Shown: positions 1-12,971 of the stretch, one piece after another
Numbering within the stretch: the stretch's first letter is position 1
How the letters are laid out: every line of letters starts with the position of its first letter
Assembly (NCBI RefSeq): GCF_018691265.1
Contig: NW_024881296.1
Coordinates: 4,619,427-4,683,426, forward strand
DNA length: 64,000 nucleotides
From: Tyto alba
Taxonomy: Eukaryota; Chordata; Aves; Strigiformes; Tytonidae
Reading direction: 5' to 3'
The notes under the pieces: model-generated
Told to the model about the DNA's origin: nothing
The model's input: the letters and a program-made list of their open reading frames with translations, nothing else
Database searches by the model: none
Translations under genes and position numbers: made by a program

Positions 1-3000
1 TAGTCAGAAGCTGGGGTTTTGTACAATTTGAATGATATGTTACTAGAAAAACAATATGACTTAAAACACATCTGCCCAGGCAAGAGCAGGGAGATATCAG
101 CAGAGTCTTGCTGGGTATGGGCCATATCTGGTGCGTTGGGGTGGCATCATGTCCAGGCTCAGAGGTGGGGTTTGCTAGGCTGGGTGCAAGGCTGTGTTAA
201 ATCACTAGTGAAGCCTCGGACCAGACCTGGCTCATGCCCCACCAGCACAGTATATGTGAAGAGATGCTTGGGTAGATCTGTACTCATCTGGGTAGGTAGC
301 TCTTAAGACCTTCAATTAATGTGTCTCTTTTCAGTGTGGAACTAAAAATCCTGTATTGTTTAATTGCTTTTGAAAATTTTACCTTTGAAATGTTTTTGCC
401 TGCTGTTATGTATATCACTTGAGGTTAAAATAAATAAAAGTGATTACAGAGAGAAATGTTTTCAGTTTTAAATGATTTTAATCTCATGCATTTAGTAGCA
501 GTTGTATAATTAGTTGTTGTATAATTAGTTTTCTTTTCTGATTTTGTGTCCAATTACATACCATCCTGATCTGGAGTACTGAGTGGAACGTGTGTGGGTG
601 GGTGGAATGTATGTGTTTCCAGCATGGAGGAGGAAGATAATCCTTTCCATATGGAATCAATCATATGATTAGGACTATAGCCTCTATCCAAATCCTGTGG
701 TTCCCATTAATTAGTCTGTTGATTTCAATAGATTTTGGATTGGGCCAGTGGTGCATCCTGTTTTTGATGTAGGACTTTTGCAGAACAATAGAAGGTCTAA
801 AGAATAAATGTGAAAATGTAAAACTATACAGATCTATGTGAAATTAATACTTTTCCATTGGGGTAGAATTCAGGTCAGTGTATAATTTTTGCAATATGTA
901 TCTAAATCTGTACAAAATTTATATTGGCTGAGCAGTATTTTTAAATGTGTTAGGTAGTATGTTTTAGCTAACATTTGAAAATCTTGATGTGGTCAGGTTA
1001 AAGTTATATTTAACCTGTCTTAGAAGGGAGATGAAGGAAGATGCTTAGATTTCTAGAACAGAGTTGGAAATTTGCTTGATCAACTAAAATATCTAGGTTA
1101 GGGTTTTTAAAAGCCTGATACTCTAGGTTTTTTTTTTAAAAAAAGCAAAAAAAAACCCAAAAAAACTGTCAACTGTTCTGTTGTGAGGAAAAATAGTCTA
1201 GCTCTGTGAATTTTTAGAGTAGTTTAAATATCTTTTTCTTTTTTAGGTACAATTTTATGGTACATATATGGCAGAGATAACTCCCAGACTAATAAAATAG
1301 CTTTCCAGCTTATCAGTTTGAGGCCCGAATCTGTTTTTGGGAGAATTGCCAAGAGATACCAGTTTAGCTAGGGACACTGGCAAGGCAACAAGCATGTGTG
1401 ATTGTTTTTTTCTATTATCGTAAGTTCAGCTTTAGTAAATAAAACTGATACTTAGTTCCTGGCAGAGCTTAATGTACCACTGAAAGCCAAGATCTTTCAG
1501 CACTTGTTTGTTAACAATCTACCCCTGAGCACCATAAATCTAATCTGATGATAGCAACAGCATTATATTCAGAAAAAAAAGTTATTCTACATGGGATGTT
1601 TTGTTATAGAAAAGATAAGTAATAGGAAAAAGTTACTCCTTTTGGTGTTTAGTGCTTGTCTCCTGAATCTTAAGGTCCCTTCTCTATGATATGGACAGTT
1701 ACATTACTTCAGGAAGTTCAGATATCAGAATCAGTGTTGTTTTGATCATGATGGACTTAAATACAGTTAATAGCTTTATGAAAATTACAGTAGAAGTACA
1801 GTCTTGGTTAAATATTTACATGTATAACAGAAATTTTGAACATTTTAGGGTTTGCTTCCCACAGATTCTTGTACCAAAAGAAAAAAATATATAAATTGAA
1901 TGCAGTTGATAATTTGTGGGCAGGTTTTTGTGTAGCTCAGCAATATGTAGCCTAGCAGCTGTTAAAGATAAAAAATGGAAACCGTCTGATAAGAATCAAA
2001 AGTAGAGCCATCTTACTTTTTTAAAAAGATACACTTAGTTCATATTATGCTAGTTCTCTGTTTTTCATAACAGTAAGCATACTAGTTTGGTTTTCCGTAC
2101 AGAAAATTGAATATAATAGTCTCATAAAGCAGTGAGGCAATGACATTATCACTTTATTAGCCTTTTTATTATGCTTCTCACTAATGAGTATGTTCATGAT
2201 CAATTTTTTAAATTAAAACCAAATTACCTAATGGGGTCAGCATAAGTGATATGTTTTGTCCTTTTCTGATCATGCCTTCCATCCAGCTTTCATAAACACA
2301 TTCTGAATTTATACTCCCAAGAATACAATGAAAGGTTTTTCCTGTTGGTGAGTGTTCTTCACAGACTGTACTCAGTTTGTGTGGAAAAAGAAAGATCTGT
2401 GAGTTTTGCTTAGGGCTCTATAAAGAGATTTGTTGAGTCAAAAAATGTGCTAAGAAAATCTTCAGGGGGGTTCAAGGATTCAGGCTCTACCTCTAATTTA
2501 AGAAACCTCTCTAGTTGCTGCAGTCTTGTCACCTATTGGATTTTTACCTTCTCCTGTGATCCTTTCCCTTCCTTCCTGCTCACCCTCCTCCCTGGTGGTT
2601 ACACAAAAGAATTGTCATCCTGTAAAAATCAGTTCAGTTTTACAAAAATCACAAATTCTACTATTGCTCTAAAATATGTATTTTTATAATTATTTTCAAT
2701 GTGTACTACTGCCCACATGCCCAGTACAAATCAATAAAAAAGAAGACACTTCAAATCTCACTGAAAACAGTGAAAGTTAATGATATTTCACATCTCTTAG
2801 TATTGTGTCTTTAAATAGCCTCAACTTGTCCTTTTGACAGTAGAACTTTTCATCACACCACAAAGTAAACATTTTCATTTAATTCCCACATTTCTCTTTA
2901 GGCTTGGCTATGTTTTATCAGTCAAGAATCGGGGCTGATGTATTACTACTGTGTTAAGTTTTGTTTCTAATGTATACGTTAAAGATACTTTGAGTTTCAC

Positions 3001-3404
3001 TGGTGTTTTTTCTGTGTGTTCATCAGTCATCATCTGGAGGCTTTAACCATCTCTACCTGAGGTATTGCTATTAGAAGTCTAGTTAAGTATATCTACAGGT
3101 GCAAGGTAATAGAATAGGAAAGCAAGTGATTTACAGATGTAAGCAGAGAAGAAAAAACAACTTAACCGAAAAAGGGGAAAACATTCCTTCCGCACCCCTA
3201 CTCATCCCTCCAACGATCCACTTTTAATATGAAATGTTTGAACTTTGTTTCCTGAAAAAAATGTGGACCAGATCTACAACCTTTATATATGTATGAGTGT
3301 GGGCCAAGAAAATTCTTTTACTTGCTGTACATATAATTGATTAGTGCTACACCTGAAGAGAGAAAAGCAGAACAGTCATTGATTTTTAACCCTGTTGTCT
3401 GCAG
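1..3404 (+). other. intron (or upstream gene body) of the split gene ending at 9027
   Basis: No exon could be supported here. The stretch is AT-rich with scattered homopolymers and no long open frame. It ends in a good acceptor: a pyrimidine-rich run followed by ctgcag just before 3405. Since the exon at 3405 begins in phase 0 and has no plausible initiator in context, the gene must continue upstream, probably beyond the window. It contains a perfect 15-bp tandem duplication at 501-530. Confidence 0.45.
501..530. repeat. perfect 15-bp tandem duplication
   Basis: The unit gttgtataattagtt occurs twice head to tail (501-515 and 516-530) with no mismatch. This is a recent slippage-type duplication in AT-rich intronic sequence. 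Confidence 0.9.
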
Positions 3405-3513
3405 GAGTCTTTGTATACACCCTTCCAGAATCTGAAGTCTTTAATTTGCAAGGTTTGCATGGCGAAGAAAAGAACAATACAGAGCAGACCAAGAGGAAAT
3501 GGATTTATCACAG
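3405..3513 (+). CDS. internal coding exon, unrecognised gene (exon n-2)
   Basis: This is a 109-nt exon. It lies between a pyrimidine-rich tract ending in ctgcag (acceptor) and cacag|gttggc (donor). Read in phase 0 it gives 36 codons plus one base, beginning ESLYTPFQNLKSL and ending SRPRGNGFIT. The donor leaves phase 1, which is what the next exon needs. The peptide is basic (KVCMAKKRTIQSRPRG). A second frame is also open through this exon (it reads VYTLPESEVF), but joined to the next exon it stops after seven codons, so I prefer the first. I do not recognise the family. Weak points are the non-ideal donor (gttggc) and the two competing open frames. Confidence 0.5.
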
Positions 3514-4770
3514 GTTGGCATTTTGTTAATTTCATCAATAAAGTAAATATATTGATGAGCTCAACTATCCTTCAACAGCAGCTGCATTTGCATAGGCAGC
3601 CCATCAAGCTAGGTAAATTGTAAGGTATTTCTCCAAGAAACCACAGGAGAGATCTAAGAAAATACTTCTTGCTTTTAGGAATTCAGGTGAATTTGATTAC
3701 TCAAGTTGGGATAAAATAATATTTCCATCTAACTACATAGTGAGATATATGCAGAAAAAAAAATATTCACTGACAGAAACATCACTGCTATTTACTCAGT
3801 GACTAAACTTATTTCTATAGAAGGAATAAGATTTTCTTACTTTCCCTCAGAGAAGCCATTTTAGCATTGATAGTTGAAGGTCTGAGTGAGGCACTGAAGA
3901 GAGAATACTCCTTATTGGATGACCGATATAGTTCAAAATACAAGAAAGCTTTTGGGCAACCTGGAGAAATTAGGGGTTTTTTGCCTAAGACCTTGTGCTT
4001 TTTTTTTTCCTCAACTTTATGACTCAGTTTACTAAAGGCATTTGTTTTCCCCACCTGACTTGCCTGACTTTCAGGGAAAAAAACATCTAAAAGGTTTTTA
4101 GCATCATTCACAGATCAGCCTGAATGTTGAGGCTTGTGAGGCTTGAAAATAATTCACACTGAATTTCAGTGTTTATGCTGGTATTATGTTTATTACCTGC
4201 TTAAGACCTGATTGGTTATAATGTCTGTGAGGATAAAAATTACTCCTTCAAAATTCCTTGAGCAAATTAAAACTGACAGAATGACTTTCTGCTTGTTCAG
4301 TACTTTGTGTTATGTGACGGCAATATTTCTGAGGTGGTACTACACCATACTGGGGCTGGACATTCAAAACTTAGAGTATCTGTTGGTGATTTATGATACC
4401 AGACCTTGTTAGCATCTGCTATTGCTTGAGAGCTGTACTTAACCATTTTAATTATGATTTGTGATTCCAATTTGGACAGAGATTTCTGTTTTGTTTTAAT
4501 GACTGCAGTCTCCAAATCTGTGTCATAAAATTTTGATCTGGTTTCTAAATACACTTGTTAACAGCTTGTAATCATGATGTGCATAGATGGAAATGAGGAC
4601 AAGAACCATGCTTATTAGGCTGACTTTAGTTTGGAAAATTTGTAATTATGCATAAGTATTTTGGCATAAAACTAAGAAATGTTGTTTCTCGAAAAAGAAT
4701 ATACTGTCTCTCTTTTTCTTCTTTTAATCTTATATACAGTCAGAGTTGCTTAGTAAATACTGTTTTTCAG
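3514..4770 (+). other. intron between the first two recognised exons
   Basis: The intron begins gttggc and ends tgtttttcag. A long pyrimidine-rich region (ctctctttttcttctttt) precedes the acceptor. No other exon or repeat is evident inside it. Confidence 0.45.
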
Positions 4771-4884
4771 GAACACAGCAAAGAGAATTTAATCCCAGGT
4801 TCCGACAAACACACAGAAGTTCTTTTGTTCCTCCATATCATAACCAGATGAGGGGCTTCCTATGGAGAAATTCTCAACCACAAG
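4771..4884 (+). CDS. internal coding exon, unrecognised gene (exon n-1)
   Basis: This is a 114-nt exon, a multiple of three, in phase 1 at both ends. It is bounded by tgtttttcag and caag|gtaaaa, both good splice sites. It encodes TQQREFNPRFRQTHRSSF followed by VPPYHNQMRGFLWRNSQPQ. The composition (Arg, Gln, Asn, Phe, Tyr, Pro, hardly any acidic residues) resembles the disordered C-terminal tails of RNA-binding or RNP-associated proteins. That is a likeness in composition, not a family assignment. The other two frames contain stops, so the frame is well determined. It joins without frame loss to both neighbouring exons. Confidence 0.62.
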
Positions 4885-7800
4885 GTAAAAAATCTGTGTG
4901 AGAGTGTTTATTTGGAATTGTCTATCACAATATAACAGCTCTGTGTCTATATGCAGTTACTCAGTGGCCACAGCAGTCAGTAACAAAACTTGTATCAGTT
5001 ACAGTTGTGTTTATACACAAGGTGAGGTAAAGTGTAGCATTATAATCTGGAGTCATTTTTTATTCACAGTGTTCTGGGGAAAAAAGCTTTCATGTGGTAG
5101 TTAAGCATTCTCCTGTTTGGTCTCAGCTGAACTGTGTTTAAAATTGTATTAGTTCTAAAACAAATTGGCACAGCTGCACAGAAATGTCTGTCAGCAGTCT
5201 TTAGCTGCAGATCTTAGTTCATACTTCAACAAAACACTTAAGCATATGAATAAAGTTAAACACATTCTTAAGTGGTTTTCTAGATCAGGGTTTCAGCTTC
5301 CAGATCATTACCTAAGGTAATACAAATGCAAGTTCTATCTTATCATGGCATTAATCTTAAAACATTTACCAATCTCACTTCTTGAACAGAACAGATATTT
5401 CAGTGAAGCATCACTGTGGATAAAACTGTTGACATTACATAATTCATTTTTACTTCCCCATTATTATGAGTTAAAGCATATACACATAAATTAAAGAAAA
5501 TAAGCAAAAGGAAGAGAAGTGTCTAAGAAAGAGCAATTGTTTTATTAAGTCTGCAGAGCCTAAATTTCTTCTGTGTTTCCAGACAAGGTTCTCAAACAAT
5601 ACTGAAGATGTGATTAGGAAGGATAATAACTAAATACAGTAAAGTCTTCAGTATGTTTCAGCTGCCACTGTTGTATGCTTGAGAGTGAGATACTATCATT
5701 TGATTCACAGATAAGATTGTTTGATCACGTATGTAAAATGTAAAGGTAAAATATAGAATGTGTGTGCTGACCATGAGCAGAACCAAAACTGCTCATTGTT
5801 ACTGTGACCATCTGAAGAAGCCTGCTGTTCAGGGATAAGGTCATCTCTGACCAGCACCAGAGGGCTTGCAACTTATTACACAAAGTATGTTCTTAAAGTA
5901 ACTATGCTGAACGGTGTTATAAATGTGTTTCAGTAGCATTATTAAAACATCTTGGTTTCTTCCACACCAGCCCTATTTAATACCCTCAGGATGCTCTTAA
6001 AACATGATCCCATAAGTATAGTTAAGTAGCCTGTTATAAATAAAATAGATTTATTGGAAAAATATATCCGTCCTTACAAAAGAGCCTTGCAATGTTTTAG
6101 AGCTGCTTTTCAACTGATCTGCCAAGATGGTTCTTTTTGGCAAAGTTTCTTTTTCCTAAGTTTGATAATATTAAGACAGGTATTTGTGTTGCTTCATTAT
6201 GTAGCTGTTGTCTCTGCCATATGTGTGTGTCTCACCAAAGAGAGGGAAAAAAGATAAAAAAGTAGAGATTTTGTTTTCCATGATATCTTATGTGATAAAA
6301 CTTCCTAGTAATATTACTGATACCTGTCCATCCCATCCTTTATATACCTTCCTGTAGTATACTATTGTGGTTCCTGCTGTTGCATATTATATAAAAATCA
6401 TTGGATTAAATGCATTAAAAAGTAATGGAATGGTAGCCATGCCATGGAACCCATATCTTCAGTCAAGAGTGTACCTAATGATTAGGCAGCCTTTGCTCTT
6501 TTTTACCAGTTAATGTTTAAGAATTCCATGACAGTGTCTCAACTTCAACAGTGGAGTAAAGAGTGCCTCCACCCAGAAAGCATAAACCTAAGAAGCACTG
6601 GTATTTCTCTGAGATGATGGTTTGAATCCCCTCAGACAGAACAAGAATTGAGCTTAGACATCCCTCATTTTATGGTGAATACTAACCACTGATCTGTTGT
6701 AATTAACATCTGATCCTCTAGCTGTATTTTGAGAGAAATTAATTTAGCTGTGGGATTTGGGGGGTTTTGCAGGGTTTGGGATTTTTTTGTGTTATTTTGA
6801 TTTTTTTTAATTTATTTAAAGTTCTCTTCATAAATTTCTTGGCTGTGTCACAAATGGAGGGTACATCCATGTAAATCAGAGCAGGACATCTAAGCATCAC
6901 AGGGAGGCAGATTTTCCCTTAGTGTTTCTTGTTTGTTAGCTTAGACTTCCCATTTAGCACTCTGATGCTTGTTAGACAGATCATAGGTATCTAATTTAAA
7001 TCTAGGGTTAGGCTTTGACACTGAGATACAAAACTTTGCATTGCCACGCTTTGTAGTCTGTGTGCTCTGAGTTAAAATCTTGCCTGACATAGCATAGATG
7101 TCTGTAATAAAGCATGACTTTGCAGATTCTGAGTTTGTGGCTGAAACACCACATGCCATATAGTCTATTGGTAGACAAAACTGCATTATTAGCAGTTAAG
7201 AACACTAATATGTTGTTTTGAATCACATTGTTACATCATTCTACAAATAGATAAAAATAAACTGGGCACTAGAACTATGAAAATCACTTGAGTATCATGT
7301 GTCTTTGTCACTCTCTCCAGCAGTACAACTGATAAACACTGAGATTGTTTGTCAGCGTACAAATTACCACCTAGATCTAAATCAACATATAAAAGATAGA
7401 AAAAAATAAAACAGTAAGTCTAACCTTATCTATGTGTTATCTTTTATATACCTTTATAGCTGTATTTTTAAATTTCAGTGATTTGGACAATGATTCTCAT
7501 ACTAGTATTTGAAAACCTGTCTGAAAAGTGAGCTGAAGATAAGTAAAGGAGATAGGGGAGAGAGTGTCTGTGGGACTGGTTGTAACAGCTACATGAATGG
7601 TTGAAATCAAGGATACTCTAATACATTAGAAATAGTGAAAGGTGTTGGCAGGGATATAGAATTTCTCACAGTGATAAGATAAATATCAGAATTCTCTGTG
7701 TGATGGACCCATAGAAGGGATGAGGACATGAGTAAGAGCTGTCAGAGACCTAGAAGTGATGGATGATAATTTCAGCTACCAGTCATCTACCACCAGAATC

Positions 7801-8965
7801 AAAAACAGTAAGATGGGGAAACAGTGAAGCATTTTGACAGTTTCATACTTGCATTTAGAAGTTGTTGGATTCAGGGGTCAACTATATTCTGCCTAAGAAA
7901 ACTATGTTCTCTCCAAAAAAATAGTTTTTCTTTCTTTGTATCCATCCATCTTTGACTTGTTTTTCTTCCATCTCTCTATTGGGGAAAAAAAAAAAAAAAA
8001 AAAAAAAAAAGAAGAAGGGAAATGGGCAGCTTTTGTTTTTTAAAGAATTCAACTTAAATATTACCACTTTTGAAAAAGTGATTTTTTTTCCTTTAAAAGC
8101 AAGGTCTTGGGGAAAAGCTTTTATGGAAAATTGAAGCAGTTTTTCAGGGGAAAGGAAACTTGAGTATCCAGGAAAGATACAGAAAAAATAGAATTGTTGG
8201 AGGTTTGTCTCACTGAAGAGAAACTCTTTTGTCCAAGACAAAAGGGAGTTATCCAGAGTCCCATTTCTTCATGGAATGTAATTGCATCAGAAGGGCACAT
8301 TCACTTCAGTTTTGGCACACTGTAAACTTTGTAGCTGAACATAATACAACTATACTGAAGGATCTGAGTTTGTAGCAAATTTTTATTTGCTAGGTATTTA
8401 ATCAAGGCTTCCACACTCGTATCGCATACTCTGTATTCAGTCATGTTTCTGATTAATAAGATTTTCATAGAACTGTGATGTAGGTGGGACTTAGTAGAAC
8501 TTTGGTGCTGAAAAAGATTTCATTTACAGTTTGAGTACTACTTTGCTTATAGGAATCTATAACTAAAGCAGTATCGTACACAGGCACACTTAAACCAGTT
8601 TGAAAATGTTTGTTAATACAGCTTATGTCTGGTTCTAAACAGTGTATTTTCCTTTCCTGAATTCACACAGTCAGATATACCAGCCACAGTGTATGACCTG
8701 TATGATTCACTATCCCAACCCATTATTTGGACTAGATTTAAAAGTTAAAATAGCCCAAGTGCTTTAAGAAGGGCAGTGCCACCATAGACTTTATCATCCA
8801 AGACCTCAAAATACTAGCCATAATTATACACCCACTGGAGAGGGACGTGTTCTTTTTTCAAAATATATATAAATGCAATTCTTCTTGCAGACTACCTGAA
8901 TGAGCTCTTGTTTTCCTGTTTTAATGTTAATTAAAAATATTTCATTCATTTCCTACTCCTTCCAG
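4885..8965 (+). other. last intron
   Basis: It runs from gtaaaa to tactccttccag. The sequence is AT-rich and non-coding. It contains a 26-bp A tract at 7985-8010. Phases on either side match directly (1 to 1), so no further exon is required between them. Confidence 0.45.
7985..8010. repeat. A26 homopolymer
   Basis: An uninterrupted run of 26 A within the last intron, followed by purine-rich gaagaaggga. No retroposed gene body or target-site duplication is visible next to it. Confidence 0.95.
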
Positions 8966-9027
8966 GTAGACAATATGGATTGGGACACCCAGATCAGAGG
9001 AGAAGATTCCACTTTCCTCGTCAGTAA
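8966..9027 (+). CDS. terminal coding exon with stop codon, unrecognised gene
   Basis: The acceptor is tttcctactccttccag. The exon starts in phase 1, completing a Gly codon, and reads RQYGLGHPDQRRRFHFPRQ before TAA at 9025-9027. Together the three exons give 285 nt, i.e. 94 codons plus stop, with no internal stop. The Arg-rich, aromatic ending continues the character of the previous exon, which supports a single C-terminal tail. I searched memory for RNA-processing proteins with this ending and could not name one confidently, so no symbol is given. Confidence 0.6.
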
Positions 9028-9750
9028 AGAATACATGTCTACAGGTAGCAAACTGAGATCATGGGATAGTTATCATTGAGATAATTTTTATCTATGAGAA
9101 CCTCTTTGTATGAACTTCACAGAGTAACTGAACCATGTGACTGCAGAGGAAATCACTCAAAGCTGAGGCTATTTAGCTGGTTAATCACTTGTCATGTTAG
9201 GTCTAAGCTTGCTATAAGACTGGAATCACTAAAACTTAGGGTGAGGGTACCAGCTGAAGCACAGGAGCATCCCAGTATAGCTGCATTCTTTTGTCTGTTT
9301 AACACTGGAAAGTCTGAAGTGTTTTTACAACATCACTAGATATTCCTGACTATAAGTTTTAAGACTTAAACTGTAAGTTTTGCGTATTTTTGTTATAGTT
9401 GTATGTATTACAATAATTTGCTCACTATGTATGATGTGGCATATCCATGCTGAATTGTGGATTGTATCTTTATGTTAAGGGTTATACCATTGTTACTGAA
9501 ACCTGTTGAAAAGATTGAAACATGTCATCACTGATGCAAACATCATCTGTCAGTGAAACAAAATTACCGCCCTGTAAAATGCACCACTTTCTTACAACAG
9601 CCAAAATTTGCTGTTACTTTTGGCACTCCTACTTAAGCAACTTTTTTTCTCTATCTCCATTGACTGTGTGGAGTGAACCACATCACTGCTGAGGAGAAAA
9701 AGAATCTGTCATGCTTTACTTCTGTAATAAATGATACTTATGAGAACTAA
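9028..9750 (+). other. probable 3' untranslated region
   Basis: Non-coding AT-rich sequence following the TAA stop. The first AATAAA downstream lies at 9726-9731, about 700 nt from the stop, with T/GT-rich sequence after it. The real 3' end could be further downstream; other AATAAA hexamers occur near 12735 and 13144. Confidence 0.4.
9726..9731 (+). terminator. candidate poly(A) signal AATAAA
   Basis: Canonical hexamer in ctgtaataaatgata, the first one after the stop codon of the upstream gene. No transcript evidence is available. Confidence 0.35.
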
Positions 9751-12096
9751 GTATATTTTCCTGTCCAGAATTCTAATTTAAACACGTATCTTCAGAATTA
9801 TTTCTTAAAAATTTATATATTTCACTTTATGATTCCATTTCAGTGATGTATGTATTTAATTGTAAAATTAATTCATTTTAAATAGAGTTAATATGAATAA
9901 TACTAAAGAAATGTAAAATAACGGAGCACTTGCAATTTTTAACAGCACCACAGGATCGTATGTTGGTAAACTGGTACCACAAAATCCCCTTTCCAAGTCA
10001 TTAATTCTGTTTTTTAAGAAATTGTTTCAGATATTAAAGTAACTTTCTTATGTCTTCCATTTGCACACCCATTCAGTTAAAAATAATCAGAGATACTTTA
10101 CTTAATTACTGTCTTCAGGCAAAAAAAAATCAGGCAGTTATGTAGAAATCCCATTTTAAATCATGAAGTGTAAAAATTGTACAACAGCATTTGTGTCAAC
10201 AACGCTTATGTCCCATAGAAAGTGGATGACACACTTAGAACTGTGATTATCTCTCTACTGATCTGCATCTAAACCTAATTGAAAATTGCCTCCATCTGTG
10301 TAATCTTCAACAATTTCATGCTTTTCTTAGGTTTCTAACAGTCCTTGAATGGAGTTGGCTCAAGTGGATGTTTGTGGGACTGATAGGGTTTTGTCTATTT
10401 ATGTGCTTTGGAATCACAGTATATTTAGTTTTGTAATTCAGCATTTTCAGTATATGAAGTTATATAATAGCCTCTCTCCTTCTCATACGGGAGGTATATA
10501 ATGAAAGAAAAATGAAGGCCTGATGTCCTGTTCCTGCTCTCGAAAAAGACTGAGCAGCAGAAAAAGAGAATGGGCAAAGATAGAGGCAAATTGTTAAAAG
10601 CTAGTTTTGAAATCCACTAGAGTTTGCAGATTTTTGTAAGAGCATGTTTAGTTATTGAGGATGATGACTGTTCGAACAGTGAAGTCAGTGGTGTTGCACA
10701 TGGACAAAACTTTGTATTTATACAGAGAACTGTGCCCTTAATGTTTATCATGTTGGAAAATCCACTCTTTTGAATTATTTTTCTTTTTTCTTTTGAATAA
10801 TATTGATTAATATCTTGTTAGTATAGTTCTCATAATCATCATTCTAGATTTTACCGATATTAGGCTTTTTATTGTATTACTGCCAAGATTATTTGCTTTT
10901 ATAAGCATTTGAAAATTAAATTTATATCTGAAAATTGTCTCATGACCCATACTAACAGAAAGTAGCAGGCACTATAAAACTTAATGCTTGCATTGAGACA
11001 TGCAGAATTTAAGGTTCAAAACATAAATGCTGGTCTGGTTAATTAATGCACAGATCACTAAACCCAGAATGCATATTATAGTAGTTTAATCACATCCATA
11101 ACATAGATCACAAAATCCTACCCTGAAATAGGCCATAGCTTCTAAAATTGCTTCAGTGTTGATGTTCATATGTCTTATTTGGCTCCTCACAACTGTTTGT
11201 CTTTTAGATCACCCAGGTGACCCTACTCATTACTGGAAGTAGATGAGAATGGATGAGAGAACAAGATATATTTTTATGAAATGCTGTATGCTGAAGATCA
11301 TAAAAACTTCATCAGTATTTAAAAAATGGTGGTGGGAAGTCTCTAATCAGAAATATATCATGCCTCATTTTCAGTACCATTTTATTTTGTATACATTTTT
11401 TTTCTAGCCTGTAGCTTAGTGAAGTAAATTATGGAATGTTGTGAAACAATAATTATATATCTTAGGTTCCAGATAATATTGTTTGGAGCACTTTACAAAA
11501 ACCTTGTTGACACAGTTATAAAAAATGATCATTAAAAAATTTTGTGTAAAGAGTAGAGGACAGTCCTAGGTGTTGAAGAAGGCTACAAAAAATTAATGAA
11601 TACATCTGATTCTGTTGTGAAAACTATTATGTCTTTTCTGTTAAACCTTTATCCTATATGAGGCTGAAAGTGCCCAGTCTTGGAAAAAAAAGGGTACTTC
11701 TAAAGTGTTTACAATCATATCACAGTTTAAAAATGTTACTTTGGTGTCATGCAGCTCACTTTCATAGTTCCTCAGTCTTAAGGAATGAGAAAAGGGTATC
11801 TAAAACATTCCAGAAAGTTATAAAATTAGTGTATGTGTACAAAACTACTACAACTTTAATGTCTTACTGTTTTGGGGCCTTTCAAAGCTGAATCAAATGC
11901 ATGGTCCTCTTCTGGAATACATAGAATTCTCTTCTGTATGTAGTGAGTCATTTATGAAATGTTTAAGATTTATGCCAGACCTTACATCTGTCTTTAGCCT
12001 TAAAGTGAAAGTGTCAGTGTGAGCTTTTGGCCAGTATAATTTTGGAGGAAATTCTAAGTCAAGGGGAAACTAACAGACATTTTGAATGCATTCTTC

Positions 12097-12119
12097 TTTT
12101 TTTTTTTTTTTTTTTTTTT
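12097..12119. repeat. T23 homopolymer
   Basis: Uninterrupted 23-bp T run preceded by ttcttc. No flanking duplication is seen. Confidence 0.95.
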
Positions 12120-12948
12120 CCTAAACGGCAGTTGTTTGAAGCACACAGGGTAAAATTTTTGCCCTGTTGACATCATTGATGCATCTTTTGCAGATATTAG
12201 TGGCACCATGAATTCAATTCATACCGATAAGGTAGTCCCAATAGATCCATGTAAATGGGCAGAGTACAGGTAGGGCAATTTGGTATCTCCTGTGTTAATT
12301 TTCACTTGTCTGTTTTTCATCACACAGACTTTATTGCTACTTTGGAGATATGTGTATTTTTAGAATAGTACATAAGCACACTTGAAATTAAATTTATTTA
12401 GAAGTGTTTAACATGAGGAAAAAGCATTATTTTTATATTCCAAAGAGAAAATTTAGCTCTAGTTTTGAAATCTATTTTCAGAAGTACTATAGCTATTGTA
12501 CAACTTGCACCTATCTTTATGGTACAATGATTACCGATTAAAACTCTGCTGGTTTTAGCCATTATTGTTCAGTTAGTATTGTTTCTTAGGCCTTGTGCAG
12601 TTAACTCCTTTGAGTCAATTGTCAGTGGAACTTAGTTCCTATTTAGTATATATGTTATGTCAAAGTGAATAATATTGTCAGACTTACATAACAATATTAT
12701 AATTTCCTTGCATGTATTTTTCTGTTTGTAACCCAATAAATATATTCATTCATACTCTGCATATATCAACAGTCCAGCTAAACAAATAAATTGGCAGCAA
12801 TACAGGATTTCTAGTTCTGTTAAAAGTTTGAACAGACACAATTTTTACACAACACATTTGCTTTCCAGGGATCCTGTCATGATAGGAGCATTCCTGCTTT
12901 CTTTTTCTATTGATTTTTCACTGATTATAATTGTACTACCACTTCTTA

Positions 12949-12971
12949 CTTTTTTTTTTTTTTTTTTTTTT
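12949..12971. repeat. T23 homopolymer
   Basis: Uninterrupted T run preceded by cttcttac and followed by attcccaaaaaacc. Confidence 0.93.

Noticed and set aside
6600..6660. tRNA-like ggtttgaatcccctc
   Set aside because: Only the T-loop-like word is present; no acceptor, D or anticodon stem can be built around it.
7882..8241. 119-codon minus-strand frame across the A26 tract
   Set aside because: Its length comes from the poly-Phe/Lys homopolymer; it lies in an intron of the opposite-strand gene.
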